Shown: one piece after another, positions 43,221 through 55,223 of the stretch
Layout: each line of letters opens with the position of its first letter
How positions within the stretch are numbered: the stretch's first letter is position 1
Assembly (NCBI GenBank): GCA_022478985.1
Contig: JAKSZP010017387.1
Location: forward strand, 1 to 64,000
DNA length: 64,000 bases
Direction of reading: 5' to 3'
Source: Massospora cicadina
Lineage: Eukaryota > Entomophthoromycota > Entomophthoromycetes > Entomophthorales > Entomophthoraceae
Notes under the pieces: generated by a model
What the model saw: only the letters and a program-made list of their open reading frames with translations
Databases searched by the model: none
What the model was told of the DNA's origin: nothing
Made by a program: the position numbers and the translations under genes

Positions 43221-44260
43221 TGATCAGCAAATTTTCCCCAGTGTTGACCTTGTGGATCATGTCTTGTGCACATTTCAAATTGTGGTCATCCTGAGCAAAC
43301 ACTTCCTGGTACTTTTTGAATAGTTCAAGCACCTCCTCTTGATGGCCTTCCAACAGATCAGCGAGCTGCTCTTGATCAACCAATAGGTTTATGCTTTAAG
43401 TTACCCCAGCCATTAATCTCATTTCATCAGGAGTCCCAAAATTGTGGAATCCCCTCAATTTAGCCATCGGGATCAGATGAACAAATGTGATAATCTGATT
43501 CTTCTTGATCTTCATTGTTTTTTCAATTAAATTCTCCAGGAGAATTCAAGTTTCTCCATGGCCCAGCATTATTATCCCAGGAGCCACCCATGGCTCCACT
43601 CTGGACTTCTTCCAGGGGCTTCTGACCTCCCCATACAACAGCTCAGGAAACTCCAATGTCAACCCTGTGTTGACTATCATCTGCAATCCTGGCGGTATGG
43701 TCCTCTCATTCTTGATCATCACTGGAATTCCCCAGTTCTCTAGGATTTTCACTGGCATTTCACATCACTTTATACCAACTAATTGGTACTGAATCAGGAC
43801 AATGCTGTCATTGTATATTAGATTGATGAAGTTGTTTCTCCAATTCAGCGGAGCTTCACCATCCTTCTGATATACTAATGGTAACGTCTGACCCAAGATG
43901 GTCAACATATTATCCTCAAAGTTACATTTAACTCCATATTTCTAGAGAAACTCTGTTTCAATCAGAATAACATAGTTTTGGTTACCAAAACTATTGCTGG
44001 CGCAGATACCACCAATGACCTGAATCATAGTGGCAGAGCACTATAAGCTCCACAGGAAACGGTGGTGTTTGGCCCAGCTGTGCCATATTCTTTCTTGTGT
44101 TCCAAGTCCAGCAAGATCTTCATCCTCTTTACAGCTTGGTCAAGACAATATTGATGAGCACTCTGCTGTTGACAATCGCCCTCACCCTCACTCAAATCAC
44201 TTGTATGTCTATATATGTACACTCAGAGTACTGTAATATAATGTTTACTGAGTGAATAGC
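43220..44260 (-). pseudogene. X2 protease and linker remnants
   Basis: VRAIVNSRVLINIV (about 44180-44140) occupies the place of a retropepsin D-T-G motif, here reading V-N-S-R and so dead. The linker frames 43758-43546 (GLQMIVNTGLTLEFPELLYG and PGIIMLGHGET) and 43383-43201 (LADLLEGHQEEVLELFKKYQ, then EVFAQDDHNLKCAQ) match the corresponding places in N, G4 and G5. Confidence 0.75.
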
Positions 44261-45915
44261 GGCGTTATTAGCTGAATCTAGGGTGTGAATAATTTGCGCC
44301 AATAAATTAGGAAATGATTCCTTTATCATGCTGATTGGGATAGACAAATTAGCCTCATCTAAATGGACATAAGATAACTCTTAAGTATTCTTGGTAGTTT
44401 GGATCTTGTCTGCCAGTTGTCAGTCATATGGCCGTGCAACTTCCTGGATTATCTTAGGGTTGATTCTCTTTTCCCCAGCTCTGGTCACGTCATTTACATC
44501 CATATTGACCACATGATACAGCTGATCCTGCTCGTTGTCTACAAACAGATCGCTGATATTGATTTCTTCATCCATAATGCCAGGAGGAAAAGGTTTCTCC
44601 GCAGCTCTAGACTGTTCCCCGTCTAGGCCGCGGACCCTTTTCCTGAATCCTTGGTGGCTGCTGCCTCTTTGGCCTGAACCACATTAACTTGATCCTTCAG
44701 CTTCTTACAGTGCACGGCGAAATGTCCTTTCCTGCCACACTGATAGCAGACCTTTTTCTTCTTGTTTAACATCTGAATTCTTCAGGTTTATTCCCCAGCA
44801 CAGTTTGATTGGTCACCTCATTAGCTCCTTAGTTTCCCTTTGTGGGATTTGGATTACATACTGGATCGGATTTGAAGCTTCTATTTGAGGCATCAAATGT
44901 TGCTCCCAAAAATCTTCAAATTATCTACCATTTTGAGGTAGTTATCTCCATCGCAGACACAGAAAGCATCATGTGATGCAAATTGCAATAGGGCTGAAGA
45001 GCTGCTTGAAAGGCTATTCTAGCATCAAAGTCATCCAATAATTTCTCTCCAACCAGGATCTGTGACTCCTGGTAAAACTGATCCGCAAATCTAGCTAGAG
45101 ACTAATCTTTATGGAACTGGATTCCCATAAATTCCTGCTTGTACTTCTACATGCGCGTCAGACTCCCAAACTCTTTCATGATGGCCACCTTTGCCTCAGT
45201 ATATGACCAGTTGTCCCCCTCCAGGTAAGGTAACATTAAGTTCTGACAGTCGGTGTCTAGGCAATTAATGACTGTCAACACCTTTTGATGATCCCCATAG
45301 CCATTAATGGTTATGTTGAACAGTCAGAAAAACACTGGGGCGTTATCCTGATGGAACATTGGCAATTTTTGTGTTGCCCTAAATTCCTCCGAGTTATTTA
45401 TGGCTGATTCTCTCAGTTCAGCTACTTGGCTAACTTGTGGAGTGACTTCGGGCATCATCTCTAAAATGGCAGCAAAAGTGGGTGGCATGTTCCTTGGGGT
45501 ATTCAACTTCCCAAGTATCATTCGAGGACTTCTTTCTTTGGCATCACTTGCCATATTGGGCCCACAAGCACATTTGTGAGCTTTAAGTTCCTCCACTTGT
45601 TTGATTAATCTTGCAATATCCACACCGAAATTTCTTAAACGAATGCAATCTGATTCTCGCTCCATTTTCAGGTATAAGACCTCTCAAATGAGGTCCCCTT
45701 CTTTCTTCTTCAATGAAGTTACTTTCCCTAGTAACTCGTTCCCAAAGCTTGCTACATTCTCTACTCCTTCCTACACCTTGGCGACTCATTCTTCCAAGGC
45801 TTCAAACTCCCAATGGTTCGCTGAGTTTAAGGCATTCTGGTTTACAGTGGCTAACTTAGTCAACAGAATGTGTAGCTCATCTTTGTACGACATTCTTATT
45901 ACTTCTGTAACTCAA
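44260..45915 (-). pseudogene. X2 gag with CCHC knuckle
   Basis: N-terminal helical, charged frames 45789-45583 and 45665-45324 (RLIKQVEELKAHKCACG) come first. A capsid-like region in broken frames (45320-44900) follows. Then CYQCGRKGHFAVHC with flanking lysines (about 44751-44710) is a C-X2-C-X4-H-X4-C knuckle. It is recognisable as gag mainly by position and knuckle; the N-terminus does not resemble that of N/G5. Confidence 0.75.
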
Positions 45916-45918
45916 CTA

Positions 45919-45936
45919 CCCCTGTAGTGAGCACCA
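45919..45936 (-). promoter_or_regulatory. X2 primer-binding site
   Basis: The minus strand reads TGGTGCTCACTACAGGGG, three bases after the LTR end; identical to N's site although the LTRs are unrelated. Confidence 0.88.
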
Positions 45937-45939
45937 ACT

Positions 45940-47091
45940 TGTAAAATTTACCTAAGTAGTTGTTATTGGTAAGCAACCCAGTAACCTTTTTACTGCACAG
46001 GTTCAGTTTCCTCATGCACTTCGTCATGTTGTATATTAAAATGAATTATTAATCAATAATAGTATGGAGACTATTATCTGTAGTTGAGTATGAATTATAT
46101 TTCAGCCCAACGCTTGGACATTATTCCCAATTTAATACTTGTGATGTCATACTCATAGGGATTCCTTCACTTTCTCTTGTCCACCTGATCTTCACTGAGA
46201 TACCCTGGTGACAGTCTCTTCCTTCCAACACACAGTTGACAGCTATCCCCAATTGTGGCTCCTTCTTCTCTAAATCCCCGCTCAGATTTTTACTCTTCTC
46301 TCTGAGAGTCTTCCAATTATTGCACACAGCAATAATATTCTTGAGACAGAACAGCACAATGGAAGCTGATGATAGTTTAACTATATACTGAATGGATAAC
46401 TTAGAACTAAATAACTCTTATTATCCAACTAACTGTTATCTGACTGTTTTTTATTATAGTGAACCCTAAAGAATATATAGTGGGGAATTCAGCTGTATAA
46501 CCCTCAGTTGACACCTCTTCAATGAAACGGCAGCTATTGCCATTGAATCACCCATCCTCGTCTTGGCAGTGATGGTCTTCCCCATCCTGGCTAGGAGTTT
46601 ATCATTGGACATCCTTGAGACCTAAAACAGAAAGTGTCAGAAAACGTGTCCCTAACGTTTTCCTCTTGATCCAAGTGAACCAACCTTATTTGGCTTGCAA
46701 CCGGCTTAGGTAAAGGCACTTATTACCCATTAAGGCAGTTCACTCACCAACCAATCAATTCGCTAGTTGCAGATGGCATCACTCGCCTCACAACTTGCTA
46801 TTCATTCCCAATCAGTTGGTGATGAAACCCAACCGATCCAAATTGGTACACCTGATAATTATCACTATCAGATGCCCCTATTTTGTTTGGCACCTCCACC
46901 TGATGAGATCTTAAGTATTCATCCGGATTGATCCCCAATGGATACAACCAGGCGAATATCACAAAATCCCCTGAACGTAGTTACTCCAAAACTTGGGCCA
47001 ACCAATTTCCAATTCACTTTGCCTTAGGGAATTTTTCCCTAGAAATACCAAGAAATCTAGCAGGCTGGGAATCTGGGCAAAAATCCCAACA
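45940..47091 (-). repeat. X2 5' LTR
   Basis: 1152 bp, partner of 30974-32128. It starts TGTAAAATTTACC and ends CCCAACA on the plus strand. The minus-strand ORF shadows at 46121-46357 recur in the other LTR (31182-31391) but have no independent support as genes. Confidence 0.9.
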
Positions 47092-47096
47092 TATGC

Positions 47097-48330
47097 CACT
47101 TTAAGAAACTTCCCAATTCAGTGGATGCAAGGGATGGCATCACTTTCTATGCTGCAGATGAGGTATTTATCAAACCTGGGGAACAACGCATGGTTGACAC
47201 TAAAATCACAATCCAAATCCCACATCACTGCTTGTTGGATATCACAAGTATTGAGGGTGTTAGCCCCTTTGAGCCTAGGGTAATGCCTGGAGTACTAGAC
47301 ACAGCCTACCAGAGGCCTATTACCCTTTTACTGGGAAACCTCACTGGGAAAGACATGATCATTTGAAAACACCAGAAGATTGGCTGAGGCTTTATTCTTC
47401 CGGTGGAAGATCTTGAGCATATCCATACAATTGGCTCTATGGCAGATTTGGGTTTGCTTATGGATAACCTGAAATGCACTCTACCTAATGTTCATATTTT
47501 GGATAAAGTAACCTCCGTCAAATTGGAAAAGTTCATACTCTATTAGACGAATATAACGACATTTTCTAATCAGACCATGACTATGGTCATATGAAAGGCT
47601 GGTGTTGCTTCATCAATGTGGGTGATGCTCGCCCTATTTGGTCAAAATCCTACCATAAGTCAGAGTTGGAAGAAGTGCAAATGAGGACGGAGCCCCAGCA
47701 ATTTCTAGATGCGGGGTTGTTAGTACCTTCACAAAGCCCTTGGTCTTCCCCTCTGTTGCTCATTATAAAAAACGGAGGTCATTGGATAGTTATGGACTAC
47801 CAAAATTTTGCTTATCATACAGAAAAGGATAGTTATTCTACCCCTCGCATTGATGATGCCCTGGCCCAACTCTCTGGCTCCAACTTCTTCTCCGCCATGG
47901 ACTTGGCTAGCGGCTATTGGCAAATGGGCCTTTCCCCTGAAGATTAGGAGAAATGTGCTCTCATTTGTAGTAAGGGTCTTTTCCAACCAACCCAATTGCC
48001 ACAATGGTTATGTAATGCAACAGCCTCTTTTCAGCAGAAATGGACCATATTTTGCGGGACCTGAAGTTAACTTGTGTCATTGTATATCTTGATGATATTA
48101 CAGTGTTCTCCCGTACCTTCAACAAACATCTTGATCATCTGAAGGAGGTGTTTCAAAGGTTATATGATCCAAATATTAAGTTGAAGCCTTCAAAATGTAC
48201 TTTTTTACAAAAGAAATTGGATTTCCTGGGACACTCCATTTACTGAAAAAGAATCCAACTCATGCTAGATAAAGCTGAAGCAATTTCGAAAATGCCTCCC
48301 CTAAGAATCTATGAGATATTCAGGTATTTC
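47097..48330 (+). pseudogene. G4 linker and reverse transcriptase
   Basis: The frame 47121-47366 (ITFYAADEVFIKPGEQRMVD) continues the post-protease linker interrupted by X2. RT is in 47591-47947 with PSQSPWSSPLLLIIKNGGHW, PRIDDALAQLSGSNFFSAMD (catalytic Asp) and LASGYWQMGL. In 48040-48246, TCVIVYLDDITVFSRTF gives the intact Y-L-D-D site, then SKCTFLQKKLDFLGHSIY. A frameshift and stops lie between the two halves. Confidence 0.87.
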
Positions 48331-48335
48331 TAGGG

Positions 48336-48830
48336 ATGATGGGGTATTACCATCAATTTTTCCTCAAATTTGCCCAGCTCAGTGAACCACTCTTTCGCTT
48401 ATTGACTAAGAACACCCCTTTATATTGGGGTGCTGAACATAAGACCGCTTTTGAGATGTTGAAACAATTGTTACAACAAAGTTCTATCCTAAAACACCCA
48501 GACTACAATAAACCTTTCATCCTGTTTACTGACGCTTCAGACTATGCCGTTGGGTCCATCTTATCCCAATTAGATGAAAATGGTAAAGATCATCCAGTAT
48601 CCTATTTCAGTAAAATGCTGTCAAAAGCAGAACGCAATTATAGTGTAACTGAGAAGGAGTGCCTTGCCATTTTGTTGGCTGTGAAACACTACCGCCCCCT
48701 TTTATATGGGACCGCCTTCACTGTGGTTACTGATCACGCTTCCCTAAAGTGGTTACAGAACATGAAGGGCCCTACTGGCCGGCTAGCACATTGGGCTCTA
48801 AGCTCCAGCCTTACAGCATGAAAATAGAAC
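48336..48830 (+). pseudogene. G4 RNase H
   Basis: The open frame of 161 codons starts in the RT thumb (MMGYYHQFFLKFAQLSEPLF). It then runs through KPFILFTDASDYAVGSILSQ (first catalytic Asp), YSVTEKECLAILLAVKHYRP (catalytic Glu) and TVVTDHASLKWL (third acidic residue). All RNase H landmarks are present, which makes this one of the best-preserved domains in the window. A shift near 48800 moves the end into the next frame. Confidence 0.9.
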
Positions 48831-50107
48831 ACCGTGCTGAAACTCATCACTTGAATGTTGATGGGTTGACTCAGCTGCTAGTCTTTCACTTGGATAATAG
48901 TGAGGAGGAGAGGTTACATGACCTTTTAATGACCCCCAATGACTGGGAGGATGAGGATGAGCCTGTACAGAAAATGTTAGCCCAACGCTCCCACAACATC
49001 AAAGTGGAGAACGGGAAGTTATATAAGCATGTGGGGACAAGATGGCTACCCTACCTTCGGCCCTCAGAACGTGTACCTGCTATCCTAGAAGCTCATTCCA
49101 CTCTAGGTCATGGGGGCCAAGAAAACCTATTAGTGGATTAAGGATCGGTTCTATTGGGATGGAATGATAGAAGCTATTTTTGATGTCTTGGAACTTGCCT
49201 GACGTGTAAAAAGCAATCCAGTTTCAAGACTAGATACCAGTACCAACCAACTACCCCTCAACAACCATTCCATACCATCAGTTTGGATGTAGTAGGTCCC
49301 CTTCCGCAGACTACTAGTGGGAACAAATTTATCCTAGTAGCTATTGACCATTTCACCAAGTGGGTGGAAGCCGTAGCTCTCCCTTCCCAAATGGCAAAGG
49401 CAACTGCCAACTTTCTACATCAACACATTTTCACAAGTCATGGCTACCCCCAAGTACTACTCTGTGATAATGGTAAGAACTTCACCTCCAGAGTAGTCAA
49501 AATCCTGGCCACGCCTATGGGAGCACAGCTGTTTTCAGCTCCATATAACCCCTCCACCAATGGGACTGTGGAGAGAGCAAATGAAATCCTGGTTTCCATT
49601 CTTTGAAAAATGGCATCCTCTGATTCTCTTCACTGGGACTAATATCTACCCAGTGCTCTTATGGCTTACCAGATTAGATATAACCAGATTCTAAAAATGT
49701 CCCCATTCTGTGTCTTGTATGGGCAGAAACCAGGCATAGCTGCCCTCTTAGTTAAAGATGTATTTTTCTCTAGAGTTGAGGAACCTAAAAAGGTCATGAG
49801 AATATTACTCAGTGCATCATTTATCTCCAATATGAAGCTATGACCAATTTAGCAAAAACAGTTACAAAAGAAGGGCAGGCTGCTAATGATCTCCAAACCC
49901 CTTATCTACTTTCCAGTTTCTGATATGGTACTTTACTACCATAACCTCCATCACTCCCAGAAGTGGTAATCTTGGATCAATTTGGTAGGGTCCCTTCACC
50001 GTCACTTACAAGAGGGGAAATGAGTATTCCATCAAATTGCTAACTACCAATATTACTATTAATCGCGTACATGGCTGTTTCCTACAGCCCTACTCTCCCC
50101 CAACATC
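48830..50107 (+). pseudogene. G4 integrase
   Basis: HSTLGHGGQENL (about 49096-49131) and CLTCKK (about 49196) form the H-H-C-C zinc end. The core frame 49283-49606 has LDVVGPLPQTTSGNKFILVA, LLCDNGKNFTS and NGTVERANEILVSIL, with D, D and E all intact. The frame 49661-49843 continues the core end (MSPFCVLYGQKPG). The C-terminal part (about 49900-50100) is shifted but shows TVTYKRGN...NRVHGCFLQP-like sequence. Core domain potentially competent; the gene overall is broken. Confidence 0.88.
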
Positions 50108-50120
50108 CTTGAGGGGGCGA
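50108..50120 (+). promoter_or_regulatory. G4 polypurine tract
   Basis: TTGAGGGGGCGA lies directly before the 3' LTR, the expected place for the plus-strand primer. Confidence 0.8.
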
Positions 50121-50485
50121 TGTTAGACATTTGCCCACATAGCTGAACAAGAAGAATAATTTAGGGCAATTTTAGCTGAAAAAGGAAATGTCAGCCATCT
50201 GTATTATCCGAGGATATTAAGCGTAATTCTATTAATAACAAAGACAATGCTATTGGAAATATCAGCCAAAAATCTCTGGCCAATTCTCGGTGGAACCCCA
50301 TTAATCGGGGAAAAGCAGTTCAAAACCTACATGGGCACTACTAGGAAAAATCAAAAGGATCAGATTTTGCTGATCACACATCAGACTTCAGGGCAACCAG
50401 TGGAAGGTACTCCCCCAACCCTCACCAAGTCCATCAACACACCTACGTGGGGACTACCCCCTTTTATAGGGGTGGCAAAGGTCCC
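50121..50485 (+). repeat. G4 3' LTR, left part
   Basis: Matches 28521-28885 of the 5' LTR from TGTTAGACATTTGCCC to GGTCCC, where G5 interrupts. It continues at 62011. Confidence 0.9.
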
Positions 50486-50963
50486 ATTCAGGAAGTTAAT
50501 ATGACTGGATGATACGCTAACCATACCAGCAGATAGGAGGGGAATTGAGATTAGTCTCAAGATTGAAAAAAAGGTATATGAATAATAATTGATTGAAGTG
50601 TTGACCAATCAGTGAATTGAGAGGAATTACGCCGAGATTTGATATAAATGAGATCTTCTTTTAAAAGGAAAATGAACAGAAGACTACCAAGCCAAGAATG
50701 CATCTATCTTGTGGAACCAAGAGATAAAAGAGTCACACAGAGGATTGAAAAGGGGGTCTTCTTTCCGTGATTAGGTTGCTGCAGATAAGTCTGCAAATTA
50801 GTAAATTAATAAAGTTCAAAATAAGGGGCGATAGCTCCATATGTAATTTATCAAAGTTTTATTAGAATTGGCAATCTTCATACCATCTGATTTGGTTGCT
50901 CAGTGGATAATACCCTGTGCAAACTGACTTGGCGGAATCAAGACTCTACGCTGAGAACTAACA
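50486..50963 (+). repeat. G5 5' LTR
   Basis: 478 bp matching 61529-62005 (477 bp). Shared landmarks are GAAGACTACCAAGCCAAG, TAAAAGAGTCACACAGAGG, GGGGGTCTTCTTTCC and the terminal CTACGCyxAGAAyTAACA. The first bases have mutated away from TG. AGATATAAAAG (seen in the 3' copy near 61763) is a TATA-like candidate. Confidence 0.9.
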
Positions 50964-50964
50964 G

Positions 50965-50982
50965 TGGTGCTCACTACAGGGG
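50965..50982 (+). promoter_or_regulatory. G5 primer-binding site
   Basis: TGGTGCTCACTACAGGGG, one base after the LTR, as in N. Confidence 0.88.
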
Positions 50983-51029
50983 GCCACTGGTCAACTGTAG
51001 TTCTTTGACACCAAGATACGATGACAAGC

Positions 51030-53410
51030 CCTCATTCATTATGACACAATTTGATTGGATTCTGCATGCATAATGCGGAAGAAGCATGGGAGGCATTTAA
51101 TAATGAACCAATATTATTCACTGTAACCAAACCGGATAATGATGAAGTTATGATCAATCTGCAAATAGAAAACTGCCCTGAGCTGATGGCCAACCAACAA
51201 GGATGCTCCACAAATGTAACCCCTCAGCAGCTGCGGAATATTTTGGAGTGACTGCTGTGCAGATATTGATATGAAGATGAGGCGTGGTAGTATGCCTTGA
51301 GTTTGTTTTATAACCAACAAAACCAAGAAAATTGGTATACCATGTACATGTCCTATCTGGATGTGACTACAATGGGGTTGTCTTGCCACCTTGGTACCCA
51401 CGGAATCGAGGAGTATCTAGTCGCTTATGTGCAACCATCTATCTGCCAGCTACTGCATGTAATGGCTCGCCACAATATAGATATTGGAGATGTAATGCAG
51501 TTTGCTCAAGCACAGCAAAATGATACTTGCCTCCTGCTAAACTGCCTTAATCAATCTTTTTTGGAGGTGCAGGGGGCGCTGGTACAAATGGACCATCGTG
51601 TTAGGAACATCCACCATTGATTGGACATGTTGGTACCACAGTTAAATCTTGCATTTCTCGGGTAATAGAAGACCTGTTGGATCAGCATGGCCTATCGATG
51701 GAATGGATTCTGTACATAACAACGTTGGGGAACAATACTGAGTGCTTTATGACGGATTTAGCTGAATGGGCGGAAGTGATCAAAGCTTTGATTGCTCAGA
51801 TTAAAGAAAAAAGAACACTGATGGAATGACAAGTGGCGGATCAAGTCAGTTTTGTATCAGCTGAATTAAACCAACTTTGTAGCAAATGGAGTAGCCAGTG
51901 AATGACAATTCACACGCTAATCCTTTTGTCAACATCCTCCAAATATCTCCAGATAGTTTGGTGGGTCACACAACTGGAAGCTGTTAGTCAGGCTGAGCGC
52001 TGTTGAGTCTTCCCTCTTCCAATTTGTGAGGCAAGAGAGTATGCAGGCATGTAAGAATGGCTTGATACCCTTTGATGTGCCAATGAGGAATTGGTATGGG
52101 AATAAGCTGCCCTCCTTAACCAAATTCATGACGCTAATCAACAAGTAGGTAATGCTAGCTGACAGCATGCCCACATGCAGAACATAATCAAAGATGTCCT
52201 CTCACGACTACAAGCAGTGGAGCAGAGATTGCACGTTGAGCGGGAATATCGTTGGGAGTTGCAATATCAGTATGTGACACTGCAACAAGAATTCCAGGAT
52301 GGACAGTGTAGATGCCATTCAGTTAAAGTGGAACAGTTAATTAAAGAACATTCTGCAGAGCATGCCAGAGCTGGTGAGTGGTGTAGTTAGTGGTAATTTG
52401 GGGAAAAGTGCTATGGATTAGCTAACAAATATCCCTTGGGTATTGGAATGGACCCCCATGTGACACTACTTCTTCTGAGTCCATTTTGATGAATTTGAGC
52501 CCATCTGGCCAGCTGTATGGTATCTCACAAAGGGGTGGTTCCCTTAGTCGCTCTGGAACCAATTTTTCTGATCCTTGCAGCAGGAGCTTGGAGCAAGGCG
52601 AGACTGTGCAAACCAAAAAATTACCTCCATTCAGTTGTGACAGTAATCTACATGATTACTTTAAGCGATTCAAATTTTCTGTGGATGGGGCTTCTTATTG
52701 GCAGAAAGTGAAACTGTTGCTGTCTGCTCTAGATATGGAAAGCGCTGACCAAGTTACCTGCTATCTTCCAAATAGCTCGGTATCTTAAATAAGTTAAAGT
52801 TATTGTTCTCTGGCTGTTTGGGGGTGCAACCAAGATGGCCCAATGGAAAGCCAATTTCCTGACTATACAGGATCACCAAAATGAGACCCTGTTAGAATTT
52901 GCTGAACTTTTCTCAGTGGAAGCACATCTACTACTTGGAGTTAATATCTTATCCAGCAAAGATGTCAGCATAGCAATGACAGCAGCTGTCAAACCATATC
53001 AGGAATTATATAATGCTATGTCTCCCGTTTTAGATAAAAATGCAGAATTTTTTGAATTACAAATACCTTACATCAACTCTCCACCACAATCAGCACCCCC
53101 AATGTAGCCCAGAAAACCTTTGCTGTCTCCGCACCAAACTCTTCAGGATATGGGCTGCAGCAACCAAGCTATCAACCGTGGGAACATATTCATCCATTAT
53201 ACAAATCAGTAAATCTTTTTCAGCCTATGTAGCTCCGCCAGTTTGTCCATGACCCTAAAACCCTACCATCAACTTTCACATTGGTCCTTCCGCTGCAAGC
53301 TATATACATGAGACTTTTATGAATACTTGCTTCCAATGTGGACAAAGAGGGCATTATGCGGACAATTGCCCTAAAAAACCAAAAGTGTATGTGATGCCAA
53401 CTGAGTAAAT
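51030..53410 (+). pseudogene. G5 gag with CCHC knuckle
   Basis: A long N-terminal part (51051-52390) ends in a coiled-coil-like helix (DVLSRLQAVEQRLHVEREY). The capsid follows in 52486-52788 and 52835-53107: FKRFKFSVDGASYWQKVKLL, ADQVTCYLPNSSVS, AQWKANFLTIQDHQNETLLE, TAAVKPYQELYNAMSP. CFQCGQRGHYADNC (about 53329-53370) is the C-X2-C-X4-H-X4-C knuckle. Collinear with N gag and G1 gag. Several stops. Confidence 0.82.
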
Positions 53411-53523
53411 CGAGCAGGAAAAGCTCAAGTGGAGTAGAGACAGGATTCTCTACCTCCGCTAAGTCCAATTCACTTGTCCCTAACGATTCCCGAGCATCCC
53501 TTTGGGTAGGATTAGGAACTCAA

Positions 53524-54561
53524 TTGGATGATTTATTATATCAACAGCTTCCGTTAAATACCCCTGCTTCCATTTCTGAGAGTAAAAATTCACCCCCAAG
53601 CCCCGAGTTCTGCCAGTATGTGCAGAAGCCATATGCATGGCAGATCCTGGAACAGACCAGCATAAGTAATGCAGATCCCTCGACGGACGCTACCTCTTTA
53701 GTAGGTGTTAATGTAGCCATTCCAGTGGAGAAAATCACTAGTGAGTATTCTCAGTTCAGTAAGGGCATTTCCTCCTTTTTGAGTAAAACAAAGCATTTGG
53801 ACGTACATGTAATAAACACTGAAGGTTCTTCTTACTCAGAATGCATTTACTGTGACATTTTCATTCAAAGCACAAAAATCTGCACTATCATAGACATGGG
53901 AGCCCCTGTGAACATAGTCTCTACCCGGTTGGTGGCTAAGCTTCTGTTGAAACTGGACGTGGACCATTGAGTAGTATACAGGATCACAGGGATGCATAGC
54001 ACTGTGTATGAAGGAGCATATAGCGCGTTTCCTTTATGATTTGGGTCAGTATGGGCTTCCTCTCTGGCAGTGGTTTTGCCAAATAACAACTACAACATGT
54101 TAATCGGCGCAGCATTTATGAGGAAATTTGCTGTTGTGATAAATATGGTGCAGAAAACTCTTAATATTTTAGGACAACAGATCCCCGTTTATTTTACCTC
54201 TTATGGAATCCTAACGGATCTATTCTGCTCTAGTCAAATCAATCTAGCGTACAGTGATGAAGTGATTCCTGTTCGTTATCAACGACTGAAGTGTCAGACC
54301 AGGGCTCTCCCCAACCAGATTTATGAGATCAAAGGGATCCTGCTTCAGGCAGCAAGCGCTTTGAGCTTACCATCTGAACACCAGTGCATAGTAGGGACTG
54401 AGCTTGAAATCAATGCTCCTAAAGGGCTTTACAGAGAAATTATGGCACTTCACCAGCACTCACGGCTTGAACCACATGTGGCTTCAAGGCTACTGCTACC
54501 TGGGAATGGGGAGGTGAAAGTGCTGCTAGAAAACTTACAGAAGAATACAATAAAAATTTAG
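53524..54561 (+). pseudogene. G5 aspartic protease and linker
   Basis: The open frame 53524-53970 runs from a linker (TSLVGVNVAIPVEKITSEYS) into IIDMGAPVNIVSTRLVAKL. The catalytic D-T-G reads D-M-G at 53893-53901, whereas N keeps D-T-G. The frame 54070-54561 holds NMLIGAAFMRKFAVVINMV and the linker (HVASRLLLPGNGEVKVLLEN). Confidence 0.85.
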
Positions 54562-55223
54562 CAGCACCAAGTGGTGGCTTACCTACACTTAGTTCCTATA
54601 GAGGAAGTTTGTCATATTTATGATTTTGGCTCATGGGAGGATCTTGTTCTACCAGCAAGCTCATCATTTGGCATATTAATCGTGGTTCCACGGGAAGCGC
54701 TTACTGGATTATCAGCGGAACAGCAAGATAAGGCTATGGCGTTATTTGCAAAGTATCAAGATATTTTTGTGCATGACAATCATGATTTGGGGTGCGCTCA
54801 AGGGGTGGTACATTGGATAGATATGGGGGATCACCCTCCCATTTTATCATGACCTATTAGACGTTTAAAAGCAGTGGAAGAGGTTGTCTCCAACGAGGTG
54901 GATAAACTAATTGTGCAAGGGATGCTAGAGCCATCAAACAGTCTGTGGGCATCACTGGTGCTCATTGTAAAGAAAAAAGATGGCTCAAATCAAGTGGTTA
55001 TTGACATCACAAACTCAATAACATAATGAAGAAGGATTCCTACCCTCTTCCACGGATTTATGATGCATTAGACCAATTGGGTGGGGCGAATTATTTTTCC
55101 ACCATGGATTTGATCTTTTGGTACTGGATGATCAAATTGCCATCAGCAGAATGGGAGAAATGTGCTATCCTCACTTTAAGAGGGTTATTCCAGCCAACTC
55201 GCATGCCACAAGAGTTGTGCAAC
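54562..55223 (+). pseudogene. G5 reverse transcriptase, first part
   Basis: The linker frame 54571-54852 (VVPREALTGLSAEQQDKAMA) is followed by SNSLWASLVLIVKKKDGSNQ (about 54930-54990) and the frame 55026-55244: PRIYDALDQLGGANYFSTMD with the catalytic Asp, then GLFQPTRMPQELCN. The coding sequence is cut inside the L-C-N-A-P motif by the solo LTR. Confidence 0.87.

Larger units (their letters stand above)
30974..47091 (-). mobile_element. X2: complete family-X Ty3 element with opposite-strand ORF, split by N
   Basis: On the minus strand: 5' LTR (47091-45940), primer site, gag, protease, RT, RNase H, integrase (to 40784), hairpin region, opposite-strand ORF (plus), conserved 3' region, polypurine tract (32143-32129) and 3' LTR (32128-30974). 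LTRs are about 1.15 kb. Flanking 5-mers GATGC and TATGC match at four of five bases. Without N it is about 9.6 kb, larger than G4, partly because of the extra ORF region. Confidence 0.88.

Noticed and set aside
46121..46357. Minus-strand ORF repeated at 31182-31391
   Set aside because: It is within the X2 LTR pair, so its repetition is explained by the LTRs; codes for nothing recognisable.
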